From: CAZTKP01 sp964614215
GTDB lineage: Bacteria; UBP6; UBA1177
Direction: 5' to 3'
Length of the DNA stretch: 5,368 nucleotides
Assembly (NCBI GenBank): GCA_964614215.1
Contig: CAZTKP010000174.1
Location: 1-5,368 of the forward strand
The notes under the pieces are model-generated. The model did not search any database. It was not told where the DNA came from and was given only the letters and a program-made list of their open reading frames with translations. Positions 4,272-5,368 of this stretch are shown one piece after another (the first letter of the stretch is position 1; every line of letters begins with the position of its first letter). The position numbers and the translations under genes were made by a program.

Positions 4272-5368
4272 TTAAACAGGTTTCTTAATAACATCCAGCA
4301 AAGTTCCGTCCCGCCACTCGATAACGTGAACGACATCATCTGTCGTCTCGGTCTTTGCCGGTATGTCCCCGAAACTTTTAGCTTTTTTAACTGAAAGGTC
4401 ATGCAGATCCTCAATAGAGACAAGTGCCAGACCGTTCTTTGCTGCATTGTCCGCAACTTTGCCTACAGATCTTGAAGAACTTTTCGGATTTACGGCAACA
4501 TATTCTTCGGTGACAACAACGTCGATAACTTCACCGGGAGTAGTTCTTGTGTAAACTTTGTCTACAACTTTTGGAAATCCCTTTCCATTCTTACCGGTTG
4601 CAAGAGGCAGGAACATTATCGTAAGATCAGCACCCGCGGCAACATCCTGGCCTCCGCCGATACCGCCGATTATTCTGCCGTTTGCACAAACTGTATTCAC
4701 ATTAAAATCGAGGTCGACCTCAAGCGCTGAAAGAACAGCAACATCAAGCATGTTCACTGCACTTTCCTTGTTGGCGACAGAAGCATAGTATCCCGCCGTG
4801 ATCTCCTGGTGTCCGGGATGATTAAGCAGAGACTCCACAACTTTTTCACTCGGTTCAAAAAGCTGTCCGTGCATGAGATACTTCAATGTTCCCTCGTCAA
4901 GCATATCGACATGCATACTGGTAACTCCGCCTATTGCGAAATTAGCCTGGATCTTTCTCTTCCGAAGCTCATTTCTGATGTTATCGAGAACTATCAAGCC
5001 TGCTCCGCTGCCGACCTGAAAGTTAAATCCGTCCTGAATAACTTCGGCGGCATTCATAACATTCGTCACATTGTCCGCAATTGTCATATTGAACTTGTTT
5101 GCACGGATCTTTTCAAAATCAAGTGTTCCCGAACCGATCCCCTCAGAAAGCCCCGGAGGATCCATTTCAACAACAAAATCAACCTGTTCCATAGAGATTG
5201 AAGCTGGAAGTATGAGTGATCTGCTGACTGTTCCGGCAAGAAGGCATGTGTAATCGGCAAACTCGGCATCTGCACTGAAAAGTCCGACGGGACCGCACCA
5301 CTGCTCAGGTTTTCCCATCATACCGTTCGCATTACCATGGATATCGGCGATGGGAACCGGGCCGAAAG
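4272..5368 (-). CDS. citF: Citrate lyase alpha subunit (citrate CoA-transferase), N-terminus cut by window edge
   Basis: CitF swaps the acetyl group of the acyl-carrier subunit CitD for citrate, forming citryl-ACP for CitE to cleave to oxaloacetate, in the cytoplasmic citrate-fermentation complex. The frame is open from the right edge (first full codon 5364-5366) for 364 codons to TAA at 4272-4274; CitF is about 510 residues, so about 145 are missing. Family matches: G-S-G-A-G near mid-protein, F-A-I-G-G-V-T-S, N-H-P-G-H-Q-E-I-T-A, the conserved L-D-V-A-V-L-S-A-L-E-V-D-x-x-F-N-V-N-T segment, G-G-I-G-G-G-x-D-x-A-A-G-A-x-L-T-I, R-T-T-P-G-E-V-I-D-V-V-V-T-E, V-A-V-N-P and the C-terminal W-R-D-G-T-L-L-D-V-I. 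In-frame Met codons at 5316-5321 are internal. No frameshift is seen. Instead of citX or citG, the next gene is a Kazal lipoprotein. Confidence 0.92.
   Translation of the reverse strand, partial: FGPVPIADIHGNANGMMGKPEQWCGPVGLFSADAEFADYTCLLAGTVSRSLILPASISMEQVDFVVEMDPPGLSEGIGSGTLDFEKIRANKFNMTIADNVTNVMNAAEVIQDGFNFQVGSGAGLIVLDNIRNELRKRKIQANFAIGGVTSMHVDMLDEGTLKYLMHGQLFEPSEKVVESLLNHPGHQEITAGYYASVANKESAVNMLDVAVLSALEVDLDFNVNTVCANGRIIGGIGGGQDVAAGADLTIMFLPLATGKNGKGFPKVVDKVYTRTTPGEVIDVVVTEEYVAVNPKSSSRSVGKVADNAAKNGLALVSIEDLHDLSVKKAKSFGDIPAKTETTDDVVHVIEWRDGTLLDVIKKPV

Overview
The window looks like chromosomal DNA from an anaerobic or fermentative, probably Gram-negative, uncultured bacterium, assembled as a scaffold: a run of exactly 100 Ns sits at 3714-3813. 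Three predicted lipoproteins imply a surface rich in lipid-anchored proteins. Two of these have a short MKK signal peptide, a Asp/Glu/Thr-rich low-complexity linker and a Cys-rich C-terminus. Citrate lyase alpha subunit (citF) implies citrate fermentation. The phylum cannot be fixed from this sequence; the linker style recalls uncultured Myxococcota/deltaproteobacterial-type genomes, but that is only an impression.

All genes except one lie on the minus strand. From right to left in the direction of transcription: (1) citF, cut by the right edge (4272-5368); (2) 12 nt later, a Kazal-domain lipoprotein (3816-4259), probably co-transcribed with citF; (3) the assembly gap; (4) a RimI-like GNAT acetyltransferase whose start codon lies on the edge of the gap (3250-3714); (5) an alpha/beta-hydrolase lipoprotein overlapping it by 14 nt (1848-3263); (6) a repeat-rich region, 601-1847, containing the only plus-strand gene, a 117-residue DUF559 / PD-(D/E)XK nuclease-like protein (1066-1419) with its own near-consensus promoter; (7) a Cys-rich lipoprotein with a Thr-Gly-Asp/Asn repeat, cut by the left edge (1-600), with a visible promoter.

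The most unusual part is the repeat system. One polar, palindromic repeat (roughly AACTCAYCCCC, then a CCCCTYTC/GAGARGGGG hairpin, then GGGGAACAATTCCWTTGA) occurs about eight to ten times, in both orientations, at 668-1765, with a degenerate copy inside the hydrolase 5' end at about 3141-3250. The DUF559 gene lies between two inward copies of the repeat end (GGGGATGAGTTA at 986-997 and TAACTCACCCC at 1417-1427), and its TAA stop codon is part of the right copy. A second element, a 78-bp double hairpin (1769-1846), ends one base from the hydrolase stop codon. The bases between the Kazal gene stop and the gap also match the repeat end, so a further copy may have caused the gap. The hypothesis is a small mobile or repeat-amplifying unit made of a DUF559 nuclease and its hairpin repeats, analogous to RAYT/REP systems. 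This is inference, but it can be tested.
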